24,195 nucleotides of DNA from an uncultured Bacilli bacterium (lineage in GTDB: Bacteria; Bacillota_I; Bacilli_A; RF39; UBA660), in the NCBI GenBank assembly GCA_947593275.1, contig CANQDN010000003.1, forward strand, positions 1-24,195, written 5' to 3'. The position numbers and the translations under genes are program-made. Positions 1 through 7,730 of the stretch are shown piece after piece (position 1 is the first letter of the stretch; every line of letters starts with the position of its first letter). The notes beneath the pieces were generated by a model, which had not been told where the DNA came from, did not search any database, and was given only the letters and a program-made list of their open reading frames with translations.

Positions 1-1610
1 GGGCTACTTTTAGGTCAGGCGGAATTCGCCCAGTTTTGCCATTTTCTAATATCTCTGATATCTCCCCAAATGGAGTGAAAGAAAATAATGGATTGCTTGA
101 AGTAGAGTATGGAGAATATCCCCAATATGCTGTTAGTGAAACTATGGAATCTATACTAGAAGAAGCCTATGTTGATGGTACAATAAGAAAAACTGGAAAA
201 ACATATACAACAGATTCTAGAAAATGGGATGAGGAATTACCATTTGAAGCCATAGAACATGAAGAATATGAATATAATGGAAGAAAATATATAAGAGTAT
301 ATTATAAAAATGAAGAAAATTATTATCAACTTTCAAATGGCAAAAAATATAAAAATGGAGATATTGTTTGGATAGAAGTATCTCCTCTTAAATGGTATGT
401 TGATCCTAATGCTAAAATTATGTTAAGCAAAAATTTGATTGTCTCAGGAGTAAGATTTAACAATAATAATTATGATGGCAATTTTAAAAATACAGAGATG
501 TATAATTTCTTAAATACTTATTTTGCAAGAGATATAGCACCAAACACAAATCTTCCAATGACACCAGAAGAAAAACAAAAAGAAGCTAAAAGAAGAACAA
601 ATCCTTATAGATTAAAATTTAAACAATTAAGTGAAGAAGATATTCTTAAAGGTGCAATAAAAAGTGATATACCTGTTTTTCTTCATGGACCTTCTAGTGA
701 AGGAAAAAGTGCTAGAGTAAAACAAATAGATCCAAACTGTTTAATTATATATTTAAGAAATGCTTCACCTGAAAGTTTAAATGGTAAAAGTGTTTATAAT
801 TCCAAAACTGGTGAGATGATAGATGTTAAACCTACATGGCTTAAGAAGTTAGAAAATATATGTGAAAAAGAGCCTGATAAATTACATATAGTTTTCTTTG
901 ATGAGATAACCCACCCTTTACCAAGTATACAGGGAATGGCTTTTAATATAGTCCTAGACCGTGAAGTAAATGGCATATGGAAGCTACCAAAAAATGCAAG
1001 AATCGTCGCGGCCGGTAATGAAATGAAAGACTCACTATCTGCAAATCAACTCGCAGAACCATTATTTAATAGATTTGCTCATGTTTATATTAAGACTACC
1101 GTTAAATCATGGCTAAAATGGGCAAGTGAAAATAACATCCACCCAGCAATATACTCATTTATCGCCTACAAAAGAGATGCATTAAGAAGCAAATATGATG
1201 GAGAAAAACCCAACGCCGATCCAAGAAAATGGGAGATGGCCTCCAAAATGCTTTATGCTACAAATAAGCCTGAAATGTTAAGAGCTTTAGTCGGAGAAGA
1301 TATAACAAAGGAATTTATTAAATTCTGTAAAGAAAGAGTTATTACTTTAGATGATGTAATAAATGATAATTATGATGAAAAGGATATAGAGTATTTAAAT
1401 ACAGCTTCAAGATATGCCACAACACTGAGTCTTACTCAAGTGGGTGTAGAAAATATGTATAAGGTAAGAAAGTTTGTAATGTTGTTAGGTATAGAATTTG
1501 TAGCGCTGTTTGATACAATTTGGTCTCACGAGGACGAAGCAAGATTAGAATTAATCAACGAAGCTAAACTTAATATAGTAAATAAAAAATTACAAAGAAT
1601 AAAAAGATAA
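1..1610 (+). CDS. DUF6273-like/MoxR-type AAA+ ATPase, first tandem copy (5' end outside window)
   Basis: The frame is open from base 3, so the gene starts upstream. The first visible residues (ATFRSGGIRPVLPF) match the middle of the downstream paralogue (AGLRTGGVRPILPL), so the TTG at 36 is not the start. 535 residues are visible. Order: the end of a DUF6273-like C-terminal half; a DUF6273-like N-terminal half from VEYGEYPQ to FLNTYF (about 35-190); a charged linker; then a MoxR-type AAA+ domain with Walker A GPSSEGKS (229-236), Walker B VFFDEI (D300, E301), sensor-1 AAGNE and arginine finger LFNRF. MoxR ATPases couple ATP hydrolysis to remodelling of partners, usually with a VWA protein, and one is encoded at 3856. 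No signal peptide is seen in this copy or its paralogue, so it is probably cytosolic. ATPase assignment is firm; target and role are unknown. Confidence 0.88.
   Translation, partial: ATFRSGGIRPVLPFSNISDISPNGVKENNGLLEVEYGEYPQYAVSETMESILEEAYVDGTIRKTGKTYTTDSRKWDEELPFEAIEHEEYEYNGRKYIRVYYKNEENYYQLSNGKKYKNGDIVWIEVSPLKWYVDPNAKIMLSKNLIVSGVRFNNNNYDGNFKNTEMYNFLNTYFARDIAPNTNLPMTPEEKQKEAKRRTNPYRLKFKQLSEEDILKGAIKSDIPVFLHGPSSEGKSARVKQIDPNCLIIYLRNASPESLNGKSVYNSKTGEMIDVKPTWLKKLENICEKEPDKLHIVFFDEITHPLPSIQGMAFNIVLDREVNGIWKLPKNARIVAAGNEMKDSLSANQLAEPLFNRFAHVYIKTTVKSWLKWASENNIHPAIYSFIAYKRDALRSKYDGEKPNADPRKWEMASKMLYATNKPEMLRALVGEDITKEFIKFCKERVITLDDVINDNYDEKDIEYLNTASRYATTLSLTQVGVENMYKVRKFVMLLGIEFVALFDTIWSHEDEARLELINEAKLNIVNKKLQRIKR
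877..976 (+). repeat. 100-bp direct repeat, copy 1 (Walker B region)
   Basis: Every base is identical to 2781-2880. It encodes the end of the helix before Walker B through the VLDREVNG segment. Identity includes synonymous positions. Confidence 0.92.
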
Positions 1611-1615
1611 TAAAT

Positions 1616-1620
1616 AAGGA
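1616..1620 (+). promoter_or_regulatory. ribosome binding site for the second MoxR copy
   Basis: AAGGA (extending to AAGGATGTGG) 10 nt before ATG 1631. It is too close to GTG 1622 (1 nt), so the ATG is preferred. Confidence 0.6.
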
Positions 1621-1630
1621 TGTGGTTTTG

Positions 1631-3508
1631 ATGGATGCAAATGTTGAAATAACTTTACTTTCTGAAGAAGACGTTTGGGGAGTAAATGATACTGGTGAAG
1701 GAAAATTAGAAATACTAAAAAAGTATGGAACAAAGTCAGCTGTAACCGATTTTGCTATAGTATTAGGCGCATATGTTCCTAATAGTTATTATAATCATGT
1801 AAATTATGATGATTCTTTAAAAGGCCGTACAGGCTGGTATTATACAACTTCTTCTGATGGTTCTATGGGTGTTCGCACAGTTAATCATGATGGCCTAAAA
1901 TCATGGGATGGCGCGGGTCTTAGAACAGGCGGAGTTCGCCCGATTTTACCTTTATCTATATTAAATAATATTTTACCAAGTTTAAAAAGTAAAAATAATC
2001 AAATTTTTGAAATAGAGTATGGTGAATATCCTCAATATGTTGTTAGTGAAACTATAGAATCTATACTAGAAGAAGCATATCTTGCTGGTACAATAAGAAA
2101 AACTGGAAAAACATATACAACAGATTCTAGAAAATATAAGGAATCTTTACCATTTGAAGCTATAGAACACGAAGAATATGAATATAATGGAAGAAAATAT
2201 ATAAGAGCATACTGTAGAAATGTTTTTACATCTATGCTTTCAAATGGGAAACAATATGAATATGGAGATAATGTTTGGATAGAAGTATCTCCTCTTAAAT
2301 GGTATGTTGATCCTAATGCTAAAATTATGTTAAGTAAAAATTTAATCGCGTCAGGATTAAGATTTTGCAATCATAATGATTATGATGGCAATTTTAAAAA
2401 TACAGAGATGTATAAATTCTTAAATACATATTTTGCCAAAGATATATTGCCCGATGAAATTCTTCAAATGACGTCCGAAAAAAATCCAAAAGAATATAAA
2501 ATAAATCCTTATAACTTCGATTTAGATGAAGTTAGTGAAGAAGATATTCTTAAAGGTGCAATAAAAAGTGATATACCCGTGTTTCTTCATGGACCTTCTA
2601 GTGAAGGAAAAAGTGCTAGAGTAAAACAAATTGATCCAGACTGTTTAATTATATATTTAAGAAATGCTTCACCTGAAAGTTTAAATGGTAAAAGTGTATA
2701 TAACGCCGAAACTGGTGAGATGATTGATGTTAAGCCTACTTGGTTAAAAAAATTAGAAGTTATATGTGAAGCCGAACCTAATAAATTACATATAGTTTTC
2801 TTTGATGAGATAACCCACCCTTTACCAAGTATACAGGGAATGGCTTTTAATATAGTCCTAGACCGTGAAGTAAATGGCATCTGGGAGTTACCAAAAAACG
2901 CAAGAATCGTCGCGGCCGGTAATGAAATGAAAGACTCACTATCAGCTAATCAACTCGCCGAACCATTATTTAATAGATTCGCTCACGTATATATAAGAAC
3001 AACAACTGAAGGATGGTTAAAATGGGCAAGGGAAAATAACATTCACCCAGCAATATATTCATTTATCGCCTACAAAAAAGGTGAAACATTAAGAAGTAAA
3101 TATGATGGAGAAAAACCAAACGCCGATCCAAGAAAATGGGAAATGGCCTCCAAAATGCTTTACGCTACTGGAAATCCCGAAATGTTAAGAGCTTTAGTCG
3201 GAGAAGATATAACTAAAGAATTTGTGAAATTCTGCAAACAACCAGTTATAACCTTAAATGATGTATTAAATGGAAACTATAATAATAGAGATATCCAATC
3301 GTTAAATACAGCCTCAAGATATGCAACAACTATGAGTCTTACTCAAGTTGATGAAGAAAATATGGAGAAAGTAAGAGACTTCATAGCTAATCTAGGCGCA
3401 GAATATACAGCTTTGTTTGATACAATTTGGGCCCGCGATAACGAATCAAGATTAGAATTAATCGCTGAAGTTAGACTTAATTTAGGAGTTGAAAAATATG
3501 AAAGATAA
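1631..3508 (+). CDS. DUF6273-like/MoxR-type AAA+ ATPase, second tandem copy
   Basis: 625 residues from ATG 1631. AAGGA at 1616-1620 lies 10 nt from this ATG but only 1 nt from the in-frame GTG at 1622. Residues 1-115 look like the C-terminal half of a DUF6273 domain (TLLSEEDV, a TGWYYTTSSDG strand region, GLRTGGVRPILPL). Residues about 125-285 look like its N-terminal half (IEYGEYPQ, KWYV, KIMLSKNLI, FLNTYF), so the halves are in reverse order. The AAA+ domain follows: Walker A GPSSEGKS 321-328, Walker B D392/E393, sensor-1 N431, arginine finger R449. All ATPase residues are intact. It is nearly identical to the upstream copy in the motor but differs in the linker before it and in parts of the sensor. 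It overlaps the next gene by 11 nt. No signal peptide or membrane segment is seen. Function is inferred only from the MoxR-VWA pairing. Confidence 0.88.
   Translation: MDANVEITLLSEEDVWGVNDTGEGKLEILKKYGTKSAVTDFAIVLGAYVPNSYYNHVNYDDSLKGRTGWYYTTSSDGSMGVRTVNHDGLKSWDGAGLRTGGVRPILPLSILNNILPSLKSKNNQIFEIEYGEYPQYVVSETIESILEEAYLAGTIRKTGKTYTTDSRKYKESLPFEAIEHEEYEYNGRKYIRAYCRNVFTSMLSNGKQYEYGDNVWIEVSPLKWYVDPNAKIMLSKNLIASGLRFCNHNDYDGNFKNTEMYKFLNTYFAKDILPDEILQMTSEKNPKEYKINPYNFDLDEVSEEDILKGAIKSDIPVFLHGPSSEGKSARVKQIDPDCLIIYLRNASPESLNGKSVYNAETGEMIDVKPTWLKKLEVICEAEPNKLHIVFFDEITHPLPSIQGMAFNIVLDREVNGIWELPKNARIVAAGNEMKDSLSANQLAEPLFNRFAHVYIRTTTEGWLKWARENNIHPAIYSFIAYKKGETLRSKYDGEKPNADPRKWEMASKMLYATGNPEMLRALVGEDITKEFVKFCKQPVITLNDVLNGNYNNRDIQSLNTASRYATTMSLTQVDEENMEKVRDFIANLGAEYTALFDTIWARDNESRLELIAEVRLNLGVEKYER
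2781..2880 (+). repeat. 100-bp direct repeat, copy 2 (Walker B region)
   Basis: Identical to 877-976 over 100 bases. After a short divergent stretch, a second run of more than 40 identical bases begins (around 2900 here, 996 in copy 1) and covers sensor 1. Confidence 0.92.
3484..3488 (+). promoter_or_regulatory. ribosome binding site inside the second MoxR gene, for the degenerate AAA gene
   Basis: AGGAG embedded in the last codons of the upstream gene, 9 nt before ATG 3498. It supports real expression of the small gene. Confidence 0.75.
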
Positions 3509-3845
3509 AATGGAAATGTTAAAAAGTTATATTAGTGTTAATGTTTGTCCTATTCTTATTGATTTTTGGATTGATTTTACCGGAGCCATAATAATACCCG
3601 CCAACTCTAAAATAGAAGAATTAAATTGGTATGATTTAATTAATGATAATAAAGCTAAGATTATTATTATAAAGGATATAGATAGTATACCTAAAATAGA
3701 ACAGTTAAAGTTTAAAGAATTGTTAAAGTATAAGCAAATAAATACTCTTAAAATACCCGAAAATACAAGAATAATTTTAACTGCTAAAAATATAAATAAA
3801 GAAACAATTAATGAAGAAATTTATTCATTAGTTGCCCATATTTGA
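3498..3845 (+). CDS. degenerate AAA-like protein, catalytically dead MoxR paralogue
   Basis: 115 residues from ATG 3498, chosen because AGGAG at 3484-3488 lies 9 nt upstream; a TTG at 3489 abuts that site. By eye it aligns with the AAA core of the two preceding proteins. LKSYISVNVCPILID sits where ILKGAIKSDIPVFLH does, but the GPSSEGKS P-loop is replaced by DFWIDFTG. IIIIKDID sits at Walker B IVFFDEIT, losing the Asp-Glu pair. LKIPENTRIILTAKN sits at ELPKNARIVAAGN and keeps the sensor-1 Asn. EEIYSLVAHI sits at EPLFNRFAHVYI and lacks the arginine finger. It ends there, lacking the C-terminal region. I infer a non-hydrolysing subunit or regulator of the ATPase ring. It could instead be a decaying duplicate, but its own ribosome site and tight packing argue for expression. 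Confidence 0.7.
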   Translation: MKDKMEMLKSYISVNVCPILIDFWIDFTGAIIIPANSKIEELNWYDLINDNKAKIIIIKDIDSIPKIEQLKFKELLKYKQINTLKIPENTRIILTAKNINKETINEEIYSLVAHI

Positions 3846-3855
3846 GGAATAAATT

Positions 3856-5160
3856 ATGAACTTTAATATTGAACAAATAAAAAGAAAAATGCTTGTAAAA
3901 TATCCATTCTTTGGAAGTGTAGTAGCAAACGTAACCTATAAAGAAAATAAAGAAATATCCACCGCAGGTACTGATGGAGAAACTATATATTATAATCCGG
4001 AATTTTTAAAGAAACTTAAAACTGATGAACAAACTTTTATATTTGCTCACGAAGTGTGTCATATAGCTTTTAACCACATAAAAAGAAGTGAAGGGAAAGA
4101 CCCTGAAACTTGGAATAAAGCAACAGATGGAGTTATAAATCAATTTTTAAAACGCGATGGTCTAAAAATTGTTGAAGGTGGCATAGATATTCCCGAAGCA
4201 ATAAACTACGATGCCGAAGAGTTATATGCTATATTACTTAAAGAAAAAAAGCCAAACCCAAATGAGAATCAATCCCAAGAACAAGAACCATCAGAAGGAC
4301 AAAATCATGATGTAGGTCATGATACCCATAGTATGTGGAAAAAGGCATTAAAAAAATCAAAAGAAACTGAATCAAAATCCCACGAAGAATCTCAAACTGA
4401 CGAGCAAAAAAGGAAAGAAGAAAAAGAAAGGGAAACAAAATTACAGCAAGAAATAGACAAAATTAGTAAAATGGGTGAAATAAATGCTTTTAATGAAAAT
4501 TTAAAAGAAAAAAGAAAAGAATTAGAAGCATTAAAGCAAGTTTTATCTAAACAAGCAATGGGAGCCGGCTCATCTACTAATAGTGAAGAAAGAATCATAA
4601 ATAATATAGGAAAATCTAAACCAATAATTGATTGGAGATATGTTTTAAGAGAAACAATTAAGTATAATGTGGATTGGTCTTACAAAAATGCTTATATTGA
4701 AGATGGAGTAGTAATTGCAAACCTAGAAGAACAACCAATGCCTGAAACAGAAATCGTAATAGATACCAGTGGTTCTATAGATGAATTATTACTTAAAAAC
4801 TTTTTAAGAGAATGTAAAAATATCTTAAAATATTCAAAAGTAAAAGTTGGCTGTTTTGATACAAAATTTTATGGATTTCATGAAATAAGAACTGAAGAAG
4901 ATATTGAAAATATGCGATTTGAAGGGGGAGGAGGAACTGACTTTAATGTAGCAGTTCGAGCATTTACAAGAAGAGTAGAAAATAAAATAATATTTACTGA
5001 TGGTATTGCAAGTATGCCTGATATTCAAGTGAATGCAATATGGATCGTTTTTGGCCAAAGAAAGATTAATCCTAAAGGTGGAAAAGTAATTCAAATAAAT
5101 GAAGAACAATTAAATAGATTATATTCCTATGATATATCTTATAAAGGAAAAAGTCGCTAA
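3856..5160 (+). CDS. VWA-like metallopeptidase (DUF2201-type), MoxR partner
   Basis: 434 residues; GAGGAA precedes ATG 3856 and overlaps the preceding stop, 10 nt away. The N-terminal domain has a zinc-peptidase motif HEVCH (65-69) with H74, and a downstream WNKATDGVINQ segment typical of this family. Residues about 135-245 are a Gln/Glu/Lys-rich linker and likely coiled coil. The C-terminal VWA-like domain has a complete MIDAS: DTSGS (D303, S305, S307), T361 in GGGTDFN and D382 in FTDG. Families with this layout (putative metallopeptidase domain plus VWA_2) are regularly encoded beside MoxR ATPases, and the VWA domain is thought to bind the ring or its target through a metal ion. No signal peptide. 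Whether it cleaves protein is untested in the family, as far as I know. It closes the operon; no hairpin terminator is seen after it. Confidence 0.88.
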   Translation: MNFNIEQIKRKMLVKYPFFGSVVANVTYKENKEISTAGTDGETIYYNPEFLKKLKTDEQTFIFAHEVCHIAFNHIKRSEGKDPETWNKATDGVINQFLKRDGLKIVEGGIDIPEAINYDAEELYAILLKEKKPNPNENQSQEQEPSEGQNHDVGHDTHSMWKKALKKSKETESKSHEESQTDEQKRKEEKERETKLQQEIDKISKMGEINAFNENLKEKRKELEALKQVLSKQAMGAGSSTNSEERIINNIGKSKPIIDWRYVLRETIKYNVDWSYKNAYIEDGVVIANLEEQPMPETEIVIDTSGSIDELLLKNFLRECKNILKYSKVKVGCFDTKFYGFHEIRTEEDIENMRFEGGGGTDFNVAVRAFTRRVENKIIFTDGIASMPDIQVNAIWIVFGQRKINPKGGKVIQINEEQLNRLYSYDISYKGKSR

Positions 5161-5214
5161 AATATATCTCATATAAGAATCTAAACTCTGACTGTAAATA
5201 TTATTTTTTAAATT

Positions 5215-5243
5215 GTGACATATAAAGTGGATAGTAGTATAAT
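5215..5243 (+). promoter_or_regulatory. sigma-A promoter for the gene at 5271
   Basis: -35 GTGACA (5215-5220), 17-bp spacer, -10 TATAAT (5238-5243), about 27 nt before the start codon. It separates this gene from the MoxR-VWA operon. Confidence 0.7.
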
Positions 5244-5270
5244 ACTTGTGTTTTAGAAAGAACGATAAGT

Positions 5271-5957
5271 ATGAATAAATACCATTATGATGGAGAAAAT
5301 GTAGCTATCTATGATGATAAAAAAGGAATGTATGTTACTAATTTTCAAGATAATATTGATGAAATATTAAAGAATGAAAATAATATAGAAATATTAGAGG
5401 AAATGATTAAAGAAAAGAATTTAGAATTATTATCTTATCGTAAAGAATTTGAAGTTTCTTACTCCACAACTTTCATATGGTATGTCATGTTTATGTATAT
5501 TTTAATAGGCTTGACTGGGGTATTTTATGTTTTTTGGGGTTTTAATGCTTGGATAATACCAGTTGTAGCGGCTTTTCTAGTCTTTACTCGTTCAAGTTTA
5601 TCTGATTTTAAAAAAGCTTATAAACAATATAAATTTTCCAAAAATAATTTACCTAATGAACTAGCCTATTTAGTTCAAAAATTAGAAGAAGCTGAAATTA
5701 AAGATAATAACTTAAAAAAAGATACTACAGCCTCTAAAAATCCTCGTAAAAGAGTAATAAGTTTAATTAATTATAATATAGCAAGAAAAAAATTATTAGA
5801 AAAAGAATTAGATATTCTATGTATGTATAAAGAAAATAAAGATTTTTATCAGGAAAAATATCAAGATGGTACTTTAAATGAAGAATTAAGTGATCGTCAA
5901 GAATTAAAATTAATGCGTAATTTAATTGAAAGCGAAAATAATAGTCAAAAAGGTTAG
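5271..5957 (+). CDS. two-helix membrane protein with coiled coils, function unknown
   Basis: 228 residues from ATG 5271. I do not recognise the family. The N-terminal 65 residues are charged and helix-prone (EILEEMIKEKNLELL). Two adjacent hydrophobic segments follow (about 68-88 and 92-106, FIWYVMFMYILIGLTGVFYV and WIIPVVAAFLVF), with a short turn containing GFN. Then comes a long Lys/Glu-rich helical region to the end. This predicts a membrane hairpin with both charged parts on the same side, probably the cytoplasm. It has its own promoter and is followed by a second one before the lipoprotein, so it seems to be a single-gene unit. The ribosome site is weak (AGAAAGAA). No catalytic motif is visible. 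Confidence 0.75.
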   Translation: MNKYHYDGENVAIYDDKKGMYVTNFQDNIDEILKNENNIEILEEMIKEKNLELLSYRKEFEVSYSTTFIWYVMFMYILIGLTGVFYVFWGFNAWIIPVVAAFLVFTRSSLSDFKKAYKQYKFSKNNLPNELAYLVQKLEEAEIKDNNLKKDTTASKNPRKRVISLINYNIARKKLLEKELDILCMYKENKDFYQEKYQDGTLNEELSDRQELKLMRNLIESENNSQKG

Positions 5958-5977
5958 TTTATGGCCTATTCCTGAAT

Positions 5978-6006
5978 TTGACAATAAAATTATTTTATGC
6001 TATAAT
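5978..6006 (+). promoter_or_regulatory. perfect consensus sigma-A promoter with extended -10
   Basis: -35 TTGACA (5978-5983), 17-bp spacer, -10 TATAAT (6001-6006) directly preceded by TGC. All twelve core bases match consensus, predicting strong constitutive expression of the lipoprotein. A strong AGGGGG ribosome site follows at 6019-6024. Confidence 0.88.
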
Positions 6007-6032
6007 ATCTCTCTGTTAAGGGGGATTTTTTA

Positions 6033-7658
6033 ATGAAAAAATTTAATTTAAAACGAAGTTTATCTGCATCTTTTTTAGCGGGTACTATTCTAATAAGTGC
6101 TTCTAGTTGCTCATCTGGTGAAGCTAAGTTAAAAGAAGAAAATGATGCCTTAAAAGAAACAATAACGGCCTTACAAGAAAATAATCGCAATCTAAAAAAT
6201 AAAATACAAATAGACAATAATGAATTAACCATCGATAGTTATCACCCCAATATTACTTCTCATGATTTAATTACTAGTGGTGATTACTGGAAATGTACAG
6301 AACACTATTTATATATAGAGGGAAATTACGAAAATTACGATAGTAATATGGACGAAGCAGCTCTTTACTATGGCGCTCGCAATAATGAATATGGTCTAGA
6401 AATAAATTTTGAAAAGAGTAAAAATGTTCCCTATGAGTCTTTAAATTATGATTTTATCAAAAAATTAACTTTAAATGGCGAAAATTTATCTGTACCTTAT
6501 GGCACTATTGCTTTAAGTGATTATCCTAATTTAAAATCTCTAAGTCTAAATGGCCACTTACTAAAATATTTAACTGCTTCTACTTTAAATAGTTTATTTA
6601 CTTCTTTATCCAATAATAATGGTTCTTTAGAAATTTATTACAATCTAGATGAAGAAGATATTGCATCTTTAACTAATGCCTTTGATAATATACTAATGGC
6701 TAAATTAGAATCAGTCAAATTAAATATTCAAAACGAAAATCCTAATGAAATACTAAAAGTAGTCACTTCTTTACCAGCTAAAAAAATTCTTTTAGACGCA
6801 AATGATGGCTTAACCGATAAAATTGAAGGAACGATATATCTTAATAATAGAACTGAAGAGCTATCTATCATTGATAATGCTAGTTTAGGTGAGTATTTTA
6901 AAATTATAACTCAAACACCAATTAAATTAAGCATTTTAACTTATGAACCAACTGAGGATACAATATTTGATTTACCAAAAAGAAGTACAGTTGAAATTGC
7001 TAGTTATAATGGCCTTTTAAGCGCAGAATCTTTAACCTCTTTAAAAAAATATGATGGTTCATTTAATGATATGCCTTTATCTGTAGTTGGAAATGAAACT
7101 GAAATTTTAACTTATATTAATAGTTTAAGTCCATATGCTAAAGTAACTAGAAGTAATAAAATTGTTAATTTAACTCTTGATATTCCACAAAATGTTTTAA
7201 CTGATAATGATCTAAATAGTATCCAAAAAGTTATTGATTTTGCAAGACAATATTCGCTAGATGAAGTTCCTAATATCACCATTAATGGTAATAATAAAAC
7301 TCCAATTGATTATTATGAATATTTAACTTTACCATATTGTGTTGGTAATCTAACTATTAATTTAAATACTACCTATCCTGATACTTTAAATTTAATAGAT
7401 TATACATACATCAAAAATTTAACTATTAATAATAAGTATAACTTAGATCTTGTAGAAAATACTTCATTACTAAATATTTTATCTAATAATATATTACCAA
7501 CAGGAAATGTAGTTATTGATAAATTAGAAATGTCATCTTGTGATATTGCTTATTATCCTGTTTCTCCTACTAACCAAACTGGTTATTATACTTTAACCGT
7601 TAATGGCAAAACAAGCACTATATATGAATATCAACCAACTTTAACTAGAACTAAATAA
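6033..7658 (+). CDS. putative lipoprotein with repeat-rich ectodomain
   Basis: 541 residues. A Lys/Arg-containing signal peptide (MKKFNLKRSLSASFLAGTIL) ends in SASSC, giving a probable lipidated Cys26. The -3 residue is Ala, which is acceptable but not the commonest. Residues about 30-60 form a leucine-spaced coiled-coil stalk (LKEENDALKETITALQENN). The rest is Asn/Thr/Leu-rich with recurring short strands such as LTLNGENL, KSLSLNGH, VEIASYNG, ITINGNN, LTINLN and LTINNK. This looks like an LRR-like or other solenoid-type beta surface domain, but the repeat is irregular and I cannot name the family. Exported, anchored to the outer face of the membrane, and probably abundant given the consensus promoter. 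A hairpin terminator follows directly, so it is monocistronic. Confidence 0.8.
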   Translation: MKKFNLKRSLSASFLAGTILISASSCSSGEAKLKEENDALKETITALQENNRNLKNKIQIDNNELTIDSYHPNITSHDLITSGDYWKCTEHYLYIEGNYENYDSNMDEAALYYGARNNEYGLEINFEKSKNVPYESLNYDFIKKLTLNGENLSVPYGTIALSDYPNLKSLSLNGHLLKYLTASTLNSLFTSLSNNNGSLEIYYNLDEEDIASLTNAFDNILMAKLESVKLNIQNENPNEILKVVTSLPAKKILLDANDGLTDKIEGTIYLNNRTEELSIIDNASLGEYFKIITQTPIKLSILTYEPTEDTIFDLPKRSTVEIASYNGLLSAESLTSLKKYDGSFNDMPLSVVGNETEILTYINSLSPYAKVTRSNKIVNLTLDIPQNVLTDNDLNSIQKVIDFARQYSLDEVPNITINGNNKTPIDYYEYLTLPYCVGNLTINLNTTYPDTLNLIDYTYIKNLTINNKYNLDLVENTSLLNILSNNILPTGNVVIDKLEMSSCDIAYYPVSPTNQTGYYTLTVNGKTSTIYEYQPTLTRTK

Positions 7659-7659
7659 G

Positions 7660-7684
7660 GCGATTTAAAAAAATCGCTTTTCTT
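7660..7684 (+). terminator. rho-independent terminator after the lipoprotein gene
   Basis: Stem GCGATTT (7660-7666) pairs with AAATCGC (7671-7677) around a four-A loop, followed by TTTTCTT. Confidence 0.88.
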
Positions 7685-7730
7685 ATGCCATAATTTCCAA
7701 AAATTGTTAATCAAATTAAGCGAATATTTG

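Noticed and set aside
794..976. Minus-strand open frame inside the first MoxR gene (and its counterpart at 2587-2880)
   Set aside because: Both lie opposite the conserved Walker B region; they exist in both copies only because the sense strand is duplicated. No ribosome site or promoter.
36..1610. Starting the first ATPase at TTG 36
   Set aside because: The frame is open to the window edge and upstream residues match the middle of the paralogue, so the gene is truncated by the window and not started here.
1..5160. Mobile element or prophage origin of the MoxR-VWA block
   Set aside because: No integrase, transposase, terminal repeats or attachment sites are visible. The duplication alone is not evidence of mobility, and the upstream boundary is outside the window.
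5161..5214. Terminator after the VWA gene
   Set aside because: No GC stem followed by a T-tract could be found; the run of T at 5203-5209 lacks a hairpin.
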